Assembly: GCA_037783545.1 (NCBI GenBank) | Contig: JBBELK010000093.1 | Coordinates: forward strand, 2,046,001-2,110,000 | Direction of reading: 5' to 3' | Source: Henricia sp. BOLD:AAB3569 | Taxonomy: Eukaryota > Echinodermata > Asteroidea > Spinulosida > Echinasteridae | Length of the DNA: 64,000 bases | In this document: positions 24,221 to 33,800 of the stretch, piece after piece | Layout: each line of letters begins with the position of its first letter | Numbering within the stretch: the first letter of the stretch is position 1 | Notes under the pieces: model-generated | The model's input: only the letters and a program-made list of their open reading frames with translations | What the model was told of the DNA's origin: nothing | Databases searched by the model: none | Program-made: the position numbers and the translations under genes

Positions 24221-25196
24221 GATTAATTTTAGATATTAGATATATACATCAACAAATTTCTCTGGACAGATAAGGTAAAATTTGAAGACTGGAACGAGGC
24301 TCTCGCATATTTTCAAAAGGGGATTGCATGTTTTCCTTTGATCTTAAGTTGGTTATACCACATTGCAATTTTCCTGATCACAGAAAGTTTTTGAGCTTTT
24401 CTTGGAAAATATGTGATTTAAACAAGTTATTTTCAATCACAGCATTGCCTTTTGGATTGTCTACAGCCCCGGCCTTATGTGTTTACTAAATGTATGAGAC
24501 CTCTCATACAACACTGGCGAGAAAAGAGCATCTTAAGTTCATTGTGGTATTTCTCGACGACGGCTGAGGTAGACAGAGTACCGCTGATTTGTGCGCCAAT
24601 GCAGCACGGCCGTCAAAGATCTGCTGATCCGCGGACCGTACCGATGCTTCCGGCACTGGCCTTGGATCATGGACCGCTGAGGGCGGAAGTCTGGAACTGC
24701 ATGCAGCTATGGAATACAGAGCAGAGTGGAAAAAGCTCCACCTGGAAAGAGCTACAGGCAGTTAATCAATCTTTGCGAGCATTCGCTCTCAAGATTACAG
24801 GTAAAAGAGTAACGTTTTACACAGACAACAAAGGCGTTGTTTCCATTGCCACGAAATGCAGTATGGCACCTGAGTTGCAAGCCCTGAGTTTGAGTATTTT
24901 TGATAACTCGTCAGCAACACTGCATTTCCTTCAACATTCAGTGGCTGGAAAATCAGAGAGCAGATGCCCTGATTAGTCGAGTAATTGATTTTTATGATTG
25001 GGGAGTTTCAATGATGTTTTTCAAATTCATTGATGGCCTAAGGGGTCCCCATCATGTGAATCGTTTTGCAGATAAACATAACGCTAAATTGCCTGTGTTT
25101 AACTCTAAGTATATTTGTCCAACACCAGTGGCGTTGATGCTTTTGCGTTCAATATTGGAACGCTGTCAACAATTGGTTAGTCCCACCCATCAGTAA
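24221..25196 (+). pseudogene. DIRS reverse transcriptase / RNase H remnant
   Basis: The RT part starts near RLILDIRY (24221) and includes FDLK (24335), HRKFLSFSWK, the fingers/palm motif ALPFGLSTAP and the catalytic FLDDG, reached only through frame changes. RNase H follows in a 174-codon open frame (24452-24976): WKELQAVNQSL, TDNKGVVSI. It shifts frame at about 24945 to continue as NQRADALISRVIDFYDW. The enzyme would have copied element RNA into DNA, but it cannot be made from this copy. Confidence 0.78.
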
Positions 25197-25329
25197 AGTA
25201 GGGGGACGTCTTGAGACATCTCCAATCGTGTGAAGCTGTAGGAACTTTGGTTGTTCCAGCTTGGCCTAACTGCTCAATAACATTTCATATCTGCCAGCTA
25301 CTCAGATCAGCCGGTATTTTATTCAGCTA

Positions 25330-25800
25330 TACCAGTCTTATGCTCCCTTCTCTAAAATAGAGTCGGCCTTTTATGCCATAAAATGGAAACATGCCTTTTT
25401 ACCAGATGCCTCAAATTCATGTGATACAGTTCCTTTTTACATACAGTTGTACTCGGTCTCAAAAAGCTTCTAGCTAAACCTATTGTAAGGAAGGATCCTA
25501 TTACACCTGAGATACGTGAGATAAGCTATTGTTGGCAAATATGGCTCTTCTAACAATCTGCTCGACATCAGACTATGTGCCATGACTCTCACATCTTTTG
25601 CAGGGTTTCGTAGGCATGACGAAGTTCATTCGGCGATGTGATGTAAAACTTTACACCTCATGCTAATATTTTTATCTGTAAGAGTAAAACAGACGATATA
25701 TGCAGACAAGGGGCGTGGGTTAGAACTATAGACTGAATATCGCGATCCGAGTTCAAGTATATACCGGGTTCAAGTATCGGTGAGACCTACTGATCAGATT
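25330..25800 (+). pseudogene. DIRS tyrosine recombinase remnant
   Basis: Pieces in different frames resemble DIRS recombinases: SAFYAIKWKHAFLPD (about 25360-25405), LAKPIVRKDPITPEIR (about 25470-25515), LTSFAGFRRHDEV (about 25585-25625) and ICKSKTD (about 25670-25695). The catalytic Arg-His-Arg-Tyr set cannot be followed because of stops and frameshifts. Confidence 0.65.
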
Positions 25801-25929
25801 GTGGTTTTTGGTGCATTAAGTTAGTGGTTCACCCATGGAGGAAGGAAATCACCCAACTGTGTCCATCTGTTCACTGCTTACATTTTATATCATTCAGTAT
25901 ATTATGAAACCTTATTAATATCGCATAAC

Positions 25930-26012
25930 ATAGCAGGTGGTCCCACATGTAACGGATAGCACAGTCAAGAATTGGAATCCCGCGACGAGCCAAAATATCG
26001 ATGGGACCTTGG
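25930..26012 (+). pseudogene. tRNA-Gln-like remnant 1
   Basis: GGTCCCACATGTAACGGATA, then a TCCCGCGA-like T-arm region and GATGGGACCTT, recall a tRNA-Gln body. Pairing is poor. Another partial piece (GCGATCCGAGTTCAAG) is at 25741. Probably a decayed tRNA gene or the head of a tRNA-derived repeat. Confidence 0.5.
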
Positions 26013-26041
26013 ACGACGGTGGTTTTTGGGGTGTGAGTGGA

Positions 26042-26182
26042 TTAAAGGCACAGGCTCGTCAGCAATGCGCGCGCGCAAAATTCGTGCCACGAAATACGCA
26101 GCTCCATGCCTCTGCTATGGAGCCGCGTATTTCGTGGCACGAATTTGGCGCGCGCGCATTGCTGACGAGCCTGTGCCTTTAT
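26042..26182. mobile_element. Foldback MITE, TTAA family, copy 3
   Basis: Left end TTAAAGGCACAGGCTCGTC, right end GACGAGCCTGTGCCTTTA. The right target base has drifted (TTAT). The hairpin is nearly perfect: TTCGTGCCACGAAATACGC pairs with GCGTATTTCGTGGCACGAA. Same family as 3743-3878 and 3888-4010. Confidence 0.8.
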
Positions 26183-26229
26183 TTAATGGTGAAACTCGAT
26201 ATACATGTACTTCGAATCACGTGATTAAC

Positions 26230-26965
26230 ATTGCGCTACTATGCAAAACCGAGAGAATAATTGGGTCCATAGGAAAAACCTGAGTGAATATACACCAACT
26301 GTTTCTTGTAGAGTCAGAGGTCTCGGGTTCGAATCCCGATATTAAGGCCCTTACGATTTTTCTCTCATCGTCCCAAGTTTGGTTGTTTCATTTCAATGGT
26401 GAGCATGGCACCATGCCAGATGTTGCGTTCGTTACTTTGCCCATGCAGTTGCGCTACCACTTGCAACACCGAGAGAATGAAGGGGCGTTCACACTATCGC
26501 GGAAAATTCACACTTTCGCGCTGCGCTCACCGCATTGCATGAGTTCCTTAATCGCCGATTATTCCAAAATAGAAAATTCCACTCTGGTAACTTGGGGCTT
26601 CTCTGATACCTCACTGGCTGCGCGTTGGAAAGGTCAGCGCACCGCGGTCAAAGTTCAACAAATTTGAACTTTGACCCAGCTCAAAACGTTTTGCGCATCG
26701 CGATAGGCCGCGCACAAGCGGCAAACCAGTTTGTGTACAAACCAATGGAACAGTGTGATTTTTCCGCGATAGTGTGAACGCGCCTTAAGTGGGTCCATAG
26801 GGAAAACCCGAGGGAGTCGCGGTACCCCCGGCGATATGTATATCTAACTGTGCCTTTTAACGCAACTGCTAGAGCATCTGCCCGGTGAGTCAGAGATCTC
26901 GGCTTCCAAACCTGATAAGGCCCTTACGATTTTTCTCTCATAGGCCTATCCCAAATTTGCCAGTG
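26230..26965 (+). repeat. Tandem tRNA-derived repeat (family S1), interrupted
   Basis: Tail sequence (GAGAGAATAATTGGGTCC, ending AAAACC) is followed directly by a tRNA-like head (CTCGGGTTCGAATCCCGAT at 26326, an intact B box) and a body (GATTTTTCTCTCATC, TTTCATTTCAATGGTGA). A second tail and head begin after 26787. One unit is about 230-260 bp, arranged head-to-tail. A separate element (26482-26786) sits in the first unit. Other copies: 38228-38352 (minus), 47748-48200 and 63520-63760. Confidence 0.7.
26482..26786. mobile_element. 305-bp MITE, Harbinger-like, copy 1
   Basis: Termini GGGGCGTTCACACTATCGCG and CGCGATAGTGTGAACGCGCC are inverse. It lies within a tRNA-derived repeat, between AACACCGAGAGAAT and AAGTGGGTCCATAGGG, which are adjacent in other copies. 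Flanking TGA/TAA triplets suggest a 3-bp TWA-type target as in PIF/Harbinger. It is an inverted relative of 40582-40875. Confidence 0.75.
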
Positions 26966-27077
26966 ATTCACATTCAAATCTTGGTGGGACATTGTGAGGT
27001 TTTGGTGTGAATGGTTTGCTCAAACGTTTTTGGTTATTCAGCTTTTGTGATATTCCATGTGGCACCACCGTGCCACC

Positions 27078-27160
27078 ACGTGGTCCCATGGCGTATAACG
27101 GTAGGCAGGTTGAATCCCGCGATCCGAGTTCAGATCTATAATAGGTGGGACCTTGTGAGA
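27078..27160 (+). pseudogene. tRNA-Gln-like remnant 2
   Basis: GGTCCCATGGCGTATAACGG, GCGATCCGAGTTCAGATC and GGTGGGACC follow a tRNA-Gln layout. The anticodon arm is damaged and extra bases interrupt the T arm. It is not expected to give a working tRNA. Confidence 0.55.
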
Positions 27161-27363
27161 TTACGATTTCGGTGTAAACATCGAATGTGTCTCTGTTCAG
27201 AAGTTTATAATCATCCAGTTACGATGCCTTCGTGGTACGACGTAACATAGCAGCTGGTATCATACGGATAGAACTCGGTACGAGTTCAAATAATATAAGT
27301 GTGACGTACCTCCCCCGATTGACTCCGTTTTTGGTGTGAGGTGTTGAATCAGCAATTGTAGCT

Positions 27364-27410
27364 TCGTGGTATAGACCGTATCGAATAGCGGCCATCTTGT
27401 GGGGCAACGT
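27364..27410. mobile_element. Fragment of TATAGACCGTAT MITE
   Basis: TATAGACCGTATCGAATAGC and GGCCATCTTGTGGGGCA match one arm of the full palindromic MITE at 39470-39619. Another half copy is near 56938-56968. Confidence 0.6.
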
Positions 27411-27427
27411 TTGATGTTTTAATTAGT

Positions 27428-27502
27428 CAGGTGGTCCTATAGGGTAACGGTTAGCACTCGGCCTCGGAACCTCGCAATTCAAGTTAAAATTTTGGTGGGC
27501 TA
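27428..27502 (+). pseudogene. tRNA-Gln-like remnant 3
   Basis: GGTCCTATAGGGTAACGGTT and AGCACTCGGCCTCGGAACC keep a good D-arm and part of an anticodon arm. The T arm (CGCAATTCAAGTT) and acceptor end are degraded. It is about 350 bp from remnant 2; a weaker piece lies near 27236-27310. Confidence 0.55.
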
Positions 27503-27833
27503 ACAAAAACGGGCTGCGTTCCACCTATATGTAGTGACGTTCGCCACATGGTTACAGTCAGTACGTTTGTTCGTCTACGGGAAAGCCGGTATCTGGGCTG
27601 CGTTCCAAACACGCGAACATTGCAAACGTTTGCAACAGTTCGCCAACAACAGACTTGTCAGGTACCCAGCTTTCCAAAGACGAATGCACAAAAGCGTTGG
27701 CAACGTTCTCGTACGCGGCCGTGGAACGCAACGCAGTCTGGCCGGCCGGCGGCCGTACGTGCAGTACACGCGCACGTGGTGCTCTCGCTGATAATATTGA
27801 GGGCGCTGTTCAAGTTGGTCATAAGGAAACAAA
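27503..27833 (+). promoter_or_regulatory. Tim17 upstream region
   Basis: The 330 bp before the Tim17 start codon has no TATA box at a useful place, is CpG-rich around 27700-27785 (GTACGCGGCCGTGG, GCCGGCCGGCGGCC), and ends AACAAAATGG, a good initiation context. This looks like a TATA-less housekeeping promoter. GGGCTGCGTTCCA phrases at 27510 and 27597 match ends of the MITE at 55974-56437, so part of it may be transposon-derived. Confidence 0.45.
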
Positions 27834-30800
27834 ATGGAAGAATACGCACGTGAACCTTGGTAAGAAAAGCGTTCCAATTCACAAGATTAACTTGCTTAGA
27901 TAGAAACCTGATTACATTTTTTCGAATTATTTATATACTGTAAAGGTTGTTGATTGTGTTTGGTTTGATAATCATGGTCGAAAAACAATGGATTATTTTA
28001 TACACCGAGTCTAGTTTGTCACTCATGTCACTTGTCTGCTTGGAGTGGAGTGCCTGTTCATAAAACTTGGATGGCTCCATCATCCATGGTTCAACAATGT
28101 AACTTGTTGCATCATCAGTCATCATGGTCATGGCATACATGTACCTAGGCATAGACCCGTGAACATGGTGAACAGGGCATCGTACTCTCTGCCCTGTTGC
28201 CGTTTCTAACCCCATATGCTCACCCAAGCGTGTAAATATTCCGAAGAGTACGCATCGATCTGATGTCTAGTTTCGGTGAAATCGTGGGGCAAAATTGAGA
28301 CCCTCCGTGCGATAAAATACAGACTGTTTGCCCAAAAATCAAATATGCGCATGCGCGAGAGTGGAGAGGTCAACACGAGATAGACTGGTTTCTTGTTCTC
28401 ATATTTACTTCCCCTTCGTCGTATACGAATTTTAAAAGATTATACTTTGCAACACTCCGAGGCAGCCGCCACAGAGCGAGATTTGTTACTCTGACGGGCC
28501 TTCCACAGCCGTCAAGTTCATAACGTGTTGTGTACAAATGAATCATGGACAATGGACGTGTTTACACGTCAACTGTGAAAGACAGTGGCAAAGCTGACGA
28601 TTTAAATCGTCAGCCACTCATGTGACTATACGTTGCCAAAACATATTTACACGTCCTCTAATGTGGTCATTTAAGTGGTTATTTAAGTTCTGCAATTTCT
28701 TATCTGATTCTGAGATCGTTTCTGTTGTTGCAAATGACTTTGTACATGTATGTTGTGACCAAACTACACTTAGTGATGATGTACCATAAAGTGTGTGTGC
28801 ATGACCCATCTCGGACTTGCATATCGTATGTTGACATTCTCAACTTCAGGTTGTATTTTTTTCACATTTTGTTTACCTTTTGTTTACCTTTTAGCCCATG
28901 GAGGATTGTAGACGACTGTGGAGGTGCATTCTCTATGGGATGTATAGGAGGTGGGGTGGTCCATTCAATACTAGGTGCCAGAAATGCCCCATCTGTAAGT
29001 ATAAAAACTCTAAAATTGCCCTCCAAAAATCTAAAATGGTAATGGTAGTACTCATCCTGTGAAATTACTCCGTCTGAAGTGCCCCCATTCATGAGAAAAA
29101 TGACAAAACTATTTAAATCTCCAAAAGATCGCCTGTATTTTATTTTTATTTATTATTTCTCACTGGTACTGAAACCAAGTATTCCCCCAAAGTGTCCATT
29201 GCACTGTCGCTCGCAAGTGTGGGGAAACCCTAGACGGAATGATTCTGTCCCTACGGGATTTCCCGTAGGGACAGAAGGAACCCCTTTCATAAAGTGGATT
29301 GTTGTCATTTTGCCTTATAATTAGAATCACACCCAAAAATTTCCTCCTAGTTGTGTCCTGCAGTGGTTTGAGATGTCCATAATTGGAAAATGATTCAAAA
29401 AAAATACTTTCAGCACCGTTTTTGAAGCCTAAATTTGCTCTCACATTCAAAACGAACAACAGTTTCTTTCATTACCCATGAAATAATGGAAAATTATTCT
29501 GGGCACGCGAGGGCGCTGTTACGAATTAGTGGCTTTGGCTAAGGACCTTTATTGTCTGCCCATGGTAACAGCATAGCAACAGCCATAGCTACAGCCAAAG
29601 CCACTAATTCGTAACAGCGCCCTCTCGTGCCCAGAATGATTTTCCATATTATTTCAACGGTTTGAATGTAAGAGCAAATTTTGGCTTCAAAAACGGTGCT
29701 GTAAGTATTTTTTTTGAATCATTTTCCAATCATGGACAACTCAAACCACTGCAGGGCACAACTAGGAGGACATATTTTTTGGGTGTGATTTTAATTTTCG
29801 AGGCAAAATGACAACAATCCACTTTATGAAAGGAAAGCTCACTGACTAGGGAAACCCATGAGACAAATTAGAAACGGCCAGTGACAGCGGGGAAACCCCT
29901 TGCTCTTCACGAAGGAATGCTCTGGGATCTTTAAAGTGCGTTACCTGTGTGAGTGCCTTGCTCGAGGGCTCAGGTACCCCAGCCGGGCACCGAACCCACA
30001 AACCCATGACCCCAAGTTTTCACCCAAGCATTGCGAGCCAGTGACCCAAACCAGTCGGCCACAGTACCCCACATTTTTTTTGACGCCAATTTTTTGAGCC
30101 ATTTATTCATGCACACAACCGGATTGTTAGAAACCTGAAAATCTTGTTTGCAAGACGCTCATGTACATGTAAAAGTAAAATGAACATTTATTTTCTTTGG
30201 AATCAACTCCAATATACTGTTTTCTTCAAAAACATACAATAACAGTACAGGCAGAAGAACTTTGTAGGGTAATTGCTACCATTGCTGTAATCATTTTGAA
30301 TAATGGTTTTCTTGACAACCTGTTAATTACGATTTTGTGTCACAGCAAATGATACAGTGGCCTTTAAAACAGGGTTGTAGTCGAGTCCATCACAAGTCCA
30401 CACAAGTCCCTGGGTTTTAATTCAAGTCACAAGCTATTCAAATGAACTCCAACAAAGGCATTCTTTTGTGCGTATTCATCCTTTGCTTCTTGTTACTGGA
30501 CTTGTGACGGACTTCTGCGGGACTTGTCACAGGGACGTGTGATTTTATTGGCTCTGGACTTGTGATGGACTCGACTACAACCCTGCTTTAAAACCTGTAC
30601 ATTGTTAAAAATGCTTAATTCAAAGTATTCAATCATTCTTCATAATCTAATAAGATGGAGGTTTGTAAAGGATCTGAGTTGGAATTTACAATTTTGTATA
30701 AAATGAAAAATCTTACCTTTTTTTCTGTTCTGACAGGGTTTCAGACGGAGACTAATTGGCAGCTTCTTAACGGTCAAACACAAAGCACCTGTTGTTGGAG

Positions 30801-33800
30801 GTAAGTCATACGCTGCGTAAGATAGATACAGACCTGGCATTTTTTTTTCGACTGCAAATCTGAATCCGCCTTTCTAACTGCGAAGATCACAGCAAATTGT
30901 GCCCCCTCCTGTTCTATGTTGCAGAACTGGTGCTGGGTTATTTGTCGGTTAAATCTACTGCGCACTGCACAATCTTCGCCCCACGGATGCTGAAATTGCC
31001 GAATGTGTATTCGTGTAGCATTACTCTACAAGCGACCTTGACAATAGACTGATTCAGTAAGCTCCGCCCATTTAGCAATTGCCTAGCAACATGGCACACA
31101 TGCAAGACACGTGTGCAGTGGAGTTGTGTGGAAACATAACATTCAGTTTACTGCTTTCCGGCTGCGCCCTGGTCAGCGTGTATGGAACATGCACACGCAC
31201 ACAGAAACTGCATGCTGGAAAGCAAAATGTGCACTGTGACAAGTATCCGGTCGTGTGTGTGCGTTTTTTTTACGCGTAATGCACGCGATAGAACAAAAAA
31301 ACTCAACAACGCACATCTAGAACGAGGTGTAGGAAAGTGAATGCAAAATATTCCAAACGACAAGCTAATTTTTGTGAGTTTTACCGATTTACACAAAAGA
31401 AATTTGGCCAATCTTAAACAATCTGTTGAAAACTGGCTAGGGTCCTGGGGCCAATTTCATGGCGCTGCTAAGCACAAAAATTTGCTTAGCACAGGATTTG
31501 TTTGCTTTATTTTGTAAAAATGGATTGCCAGCCAAAATCGTAAGTTATGTGTATTGAAAGTTATTCTCCTACTCTTGCGAAGAACACAAGTTGGCGAATA
31601 TGTTTGGCTTGTAATCCATTTTATAAGGCAAATAAATCCTGTGCTAAGCAAATTTTTGTGCTGAGCAGCGCCATGAAATTGGCCCCTAGGCGCTGATAAA
31701 AATGATGTTTATTGTGTTTTTGCATCACTCGTGCTGCAGTTTGCCGTATCTCTGTGCAAACAATTTTGAGGACTCGGGTCACCAAAATGGAGATCCACCT
31801 TTTGGCTACAGTACCTCAACCTGAGGCTGTGATTGGTCAATTCCAAAATTGAATTCCTTACTGGTGAATTGAAAAAGGTGAATTGAAAAAGGCAAATCAG
31901 ACCTGGTGTGATGTCATTGATAAACATGCCTCTCCGCCGTCTTTGTATCTTTACAGGTAATTTTGCAGTATGGGGCGGCCTGTTTTCAACGTTTGATTGT
32001 GCCCTGGTTCACATACGTAAGAAAGAAGATCCTTGGAATTCAATTACGAGTGGGGCTCTCACGGGAGCCGTCTTAGCAGCAAGAAGTGAGTACATAGTAC
32101 ATGTAATGTGGATATTTGTATAGCGCACATATATCGTGGCACATTACATTATTTCCTGGTCATTGGGCTCTTAATAGTATACAAATAAGGCTATACAAAA
32201 TAGCGTTAGCGCGCGTCGCTTTCAACCCTGTGCGTCAAACCTTTTTTTTGTTTAAACGGCAAAACCAAAAACATATCGTCAGCGCGCGTGTCGCATTCAA
32301 CCCTGTGCGTCAAAGTTTTTTTTGTTTACTTAGACACGCACTATCTGTTGAGTGTTTCGATTAAAAACATGACTTTATTGCTTGGAATCCACTTTAAAAA
32401 AAAAAAAAAAATGTTTAAGAGTGCAATGGGAGGAATATTTTGAAGAGGTGAAAGGTGGAATGTTCCATTCAAGGAGGCGAAGCCGAGTTGAATGGAACAT
32501 ATTCCATCTTTCACCGAATGAAAATTTTCCTTCCATTGCATGAATTAAAACATTCATTATGTGTTTTTCATAAAATTGTTTAAGTACAAAACAACTCTTG
32601 CTTAGAAGAGAACGTTATCATATAATAGAAATAGTATATGACTAGTGTTAGAGGACTGTTTCATTATCATGACAATCGCATTAATTTTTTGCTGGTAACC
32701 TCATTTTATCAAGCAAGGTTTTTCATGCTTGGGCAATTTTTCATGCTTAAGCAGCTCTATAAAATTGGCCCCAGATGACAAGGATCTACTTGGACATTAT
32801 ATAACATTCTATAAATAAACCTAAACTCCCTTGGAATGTATATGTAACACATAATGGTGTTAATTTTTCACAACCAAATCAACAGCATTGTTTATTGTCA
32901 TAAATGCATCCCTTATAAGTGTACATGCATGGAGGAAGTGCTGCCATGTTCAGAACATGCCAAAGATTGTGCATGTCATTGGCTGTTGGCAAATATCCAA
33001 GTATTTTGCATAAGATCGTGCAATGGTCATATCAGAAACCTTAATCGATTGATACACAAATTGTTAATTTTGTGTTTTAGGCAGTCGCTGGAGTCTGCCC
33101 TGAGCATCTTTCTGATGGATACCGGCGCATTACAAATATTCATTATTATTATCATTATTATTAATATACTAGCTTTAGTGCTGACCCTAGGTGCTGCAGC
33201 CGATTTCACGAAACAGTGCGTAACTTGCGCCATAAACGGTTATGGCGCAAGACTTACGCCATAAAGTTATGCCGTAGCTGCGCAATTACTTAAAATCGAT
33301 TTCACGAAACTCTTCTTAGCTGCGCAACGTTTATTTTTTCACTTTAGCACTTGTAACTTCTAGGACGAGGCTAATTTCTAGTTTATCAACGACTATTTGA
33401 TGCTTGCGCTTGATAAAATAGTCGTACATAAAACATACGTCGTTGTTTTTCACAAATTTTGCACGGTCATCATGGCTGCCGTCGCGAGTCATAATGCGTC
33501 GAGTCGCAGATTTCACCGATAAAGGCCGTTTTCTACAAACGGAAGGCTGGGGTTCAGTTCGTTGACGATGCGGTAAATAAGCACGTGTAGCTATAGCTGC
33601 ATTATCGCCATTTTCCACTGTCCTACGACACATTTTTCCAACTTATTACGCTACCAAAAACCATTGCGCAAGTTACGCCACATTTTATGGCGTAAGTCGG
33701 CGAGTTGCGCCACATCTGGCGCATCTTTCGTGAAACGCTTATTAACTTATTGCGCAAGTTACGCAATAACTTATGGCATAAGTGGACTTACGCAATTGCG

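Larger units (their letters stand above)
22985..25800 (+). mobile_element. Decayed DIRS-type tyrosine-recombinase retrotransposon
   Basis: Remnants appear in the DIRS order: gag-like, reverse transcriptase, RNase H, methyltransferase-like region, tyrosine recombinase. Diagnostic pieces are the gag motif ADKSDAAWKAVE (around 23400), the RT active-site region FSITALPFGLSTAP and VVFLDDG (24430-24565), the RNase H motif FYTDNKGVVSI (24815-24845), the downstream phrase GPHHVNRFADKHNAKLPVFN, and recombinase-like FYAIKWKHAF and LTSFAGFRRHDE (25365-25625). Many frameshifts and stops interrupt all frames, so it is dead. Lack of long terminal repeats and absence of a DDE integrase agree with DIRS. The exact ends were not found. 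Confidence 0.82.

Noticed and set aside
24452..24976. 174-codon open frame that could be called a host RNase H-like gene
   Set aside because: Its content matches DIRS RNase H and it is flanked by RT and recombinase debris; it is part of a dead retroelement.
32854..33264. 136-codon open frame in Tim17 intron 4 with an Ile-rich stretch
   Set aside because: The Ile run is an ATT microsatellite and the end overlaps the GCAGCCGATTTCACG MITE; not a gene.
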